From NCBI GenBank assembly GCA_030673735.1, contig DAOVIK010000017.1:1-13343 (forward strand): DNA of 13,343 bases, in the 5' to 3' direction. The stretch comes from Anaerolineae bacterium (GTDB lineage Bacteria; Chloroflexota; Anaerolineae; Anaerolineales; E44-bin32). Below are positions 12,630-13,343 of this stretch, piece after piece. Numbering within the stretch: the stretch's first letter is position 1; every line of letters begins with the position of its first letter. Below the pieces are notes generated by a model that did no database searches, was not told the DNA's origin, and was given only the letters and a program-made list of their open reading frames with translations. The translations under genes and the position numbers were made by a program.

Positions 12630-13343
12630 ATGATGAGAAGGATCTCTCTACCGACAGAACCGCCGCGCGAGCGCGCTTTCATGGTAGGCGTCGAGCTTCC
12701 TGGGAAGCCCGGCCTGCTTTCCCTCGACGATTCGCTGCGCGAGTTGGCATTGCTGGCGGATACGGCGGGTCTCGCCGTCGTCGGCCAAGCTTCTCAACGT
12801 CTGCGGCAGCTGAATCCCAAGACCTACATCGGCAAAGGGAAGGTTCAGGAGGTGCGTTCGCTTGCTGAGGATGCGGTTGCGGACGTGATCCTCTTCGACG
12901 ATGAACTCTTGCCGCGGCACCAGCGAGAGCTAGAGAGCATCTTCGATCATGGCAATCGTCTTGGCGAGGGCATGCGCGTCGTGGATCGAACGGCATTGAT
13001 CCTTGATATCTTTGCCCAACATGCGCAGACACGTGAGGGTGCGCTGCAGGTCGAATTGGCGCAGTACGAGTACCGCCTGCCGCGGCTAACCCGTGCCTGG
13101 ACGCACCTCGCACGGCAGGCGGGTGGTGGAGGAGGTCGGGCGGGACGATCCGGGGGAGTAGGCTTGCGTGGGCCGGGTGAGACGCAGCTCGAGGTGGATC
13201 GCCGCGAGATCGGACGCCGCATTGCCCATCTGCGCCAGGAGCTTGAAAAGGTGCGCGCCCATCGCGCGCGGCATCGCACGCGCCGTCGCCGTGCGGATAT
13301 CCCCACGGTGGCAATCGTAGGCTACAGAAATGCCGGAAAATCC
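12630..13343 (+). CDS. hflX: Ribosome-associated GTPase HflX, 5' part (cut by the window edge)
   Basis: 238 codons are visible, open to the last base. HflX binds the 50S subunit and hydrolyses ATP/GTP, splitting stalled or stress-damaged ribosomes. The N-terminal domain has YIGKGKVQEV (66-75) and VVDRTALILDIFAQHAQTREG (117-137, family signature). It continues with ELAQYEYRLPRLT, a glycine-rich linker (165-178), GLRGPGETQLEVDRR (178-192) and the long basic helix. The G-domain starts at about 225 and the P-loop GYRNAGKS (231-238) is at the window edge. The Gly-rich insert between ARQA and GLRGPGE resembles Chloroflexi and actinobacterial HflX, as recalled. Two tandem ATGs (12630, 12633) are possible starts; the TATAAT six bases upstream favours the first. 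The gene is separated from the M28 gene by 79 bases. Confidence 0.96.
   Translation, partial: MMRRISLPTEPPRERAFMVGVELPGKPGLLSLDDSLRELALLADTAGLAVVGQASQRLRQLNPKTYIGKGKVQEVRSLAEDAVADVILFDDELLPRHQRELESIFDHGNRLGEGMRVVDRTALILDIFAQHAQTREGALQVELAQYEYRLPRLTRAWTHLARQAGGGGGRAGRSGGVGLRGPGETQLEVDRREIGRRIAHLRQELEKVRAHRARHRTRRRRADIPTVAIVGYRNAGKS

Overview
The window looks like chromosomal DNA of a moderately GC-rich free-living bacterium. The best guess is Chloroflexota, perhaps Anaerolineae-like. This rests on family resemblance recalled from memory: the glycine-rich linker and GYRNAGKS P-loop of HflX, and a sigma-54 factor with a Cys4 knuckle next to region I. I could not run a search, so the phylum is an inference. 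I saw no mobile elements, tRNAs, rRNAs or CRISPR arrays. Coding density is high, and the only gaps longer than about 20 bases lie at 5543-5601, 10183-10271 and 12551-12629.

Two gene blocks diverge from the 89-base gap at 10183-10271. The minus-strand block is a compact signalling operon: rpoN (sigma-54), a soluble PAS-GAF-PAS histidine kinase, and an NtrC-type response regulator that keeps its receiver and AAA+ domains, including GAFTGA, but has no DNA-binding domain. These are followed by a small two-helix membrane protein, a 1712-residue TPR protein, and the first codons of one more gene that leaves the window. The plus-strand block is housekeeping: trmFO (tRNA m5U54 methylation), an overlapping M28 / glutaminyl-cyclase-like lipoprotein, and then, after a gap with its own promoter, the 5' part of hflX.

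The most interesting part is the regulation of the signalling block. A full-consensus sigma-54 promoter (-24/-12) sits in the 59-base gap between the regulator and the membrane-protein gene. A second, one mismatch from consensus, lies upstream of rpoN itself. The cassette therefore appears to encode a sigma factor, its kinase and its activator, together with promoters that sigma factor would read. Because the activator has no DNA-binding domain, it probably acts on promoter-bound sigma-54 holoenzyme from solution, as described for Helicobacter FlgR.

The Shine-Dalgarno of the membrane-protein gene lies in a perfect 9-bp hairpin. The predicted sigma-54 start falls inside the 5' arm of that hairpin. 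Read-through mRNA from rpoN would hide the ribosome site, while mRNA started at the sigma-54 promoter would lack most of the arm and leave the site open. This would be a promoter-dependent translation switch like that of T4 gene e. The output genes (membrane protein and giant TPR protein) have no recognised function, so the cassette may be an undescribed sigma-54 signalling module.

trmFO and hflX both have a -10-like hexamer exactly six bases before the ATG and no Shine-Dalgarno, which suggests leaderless mRNAs.
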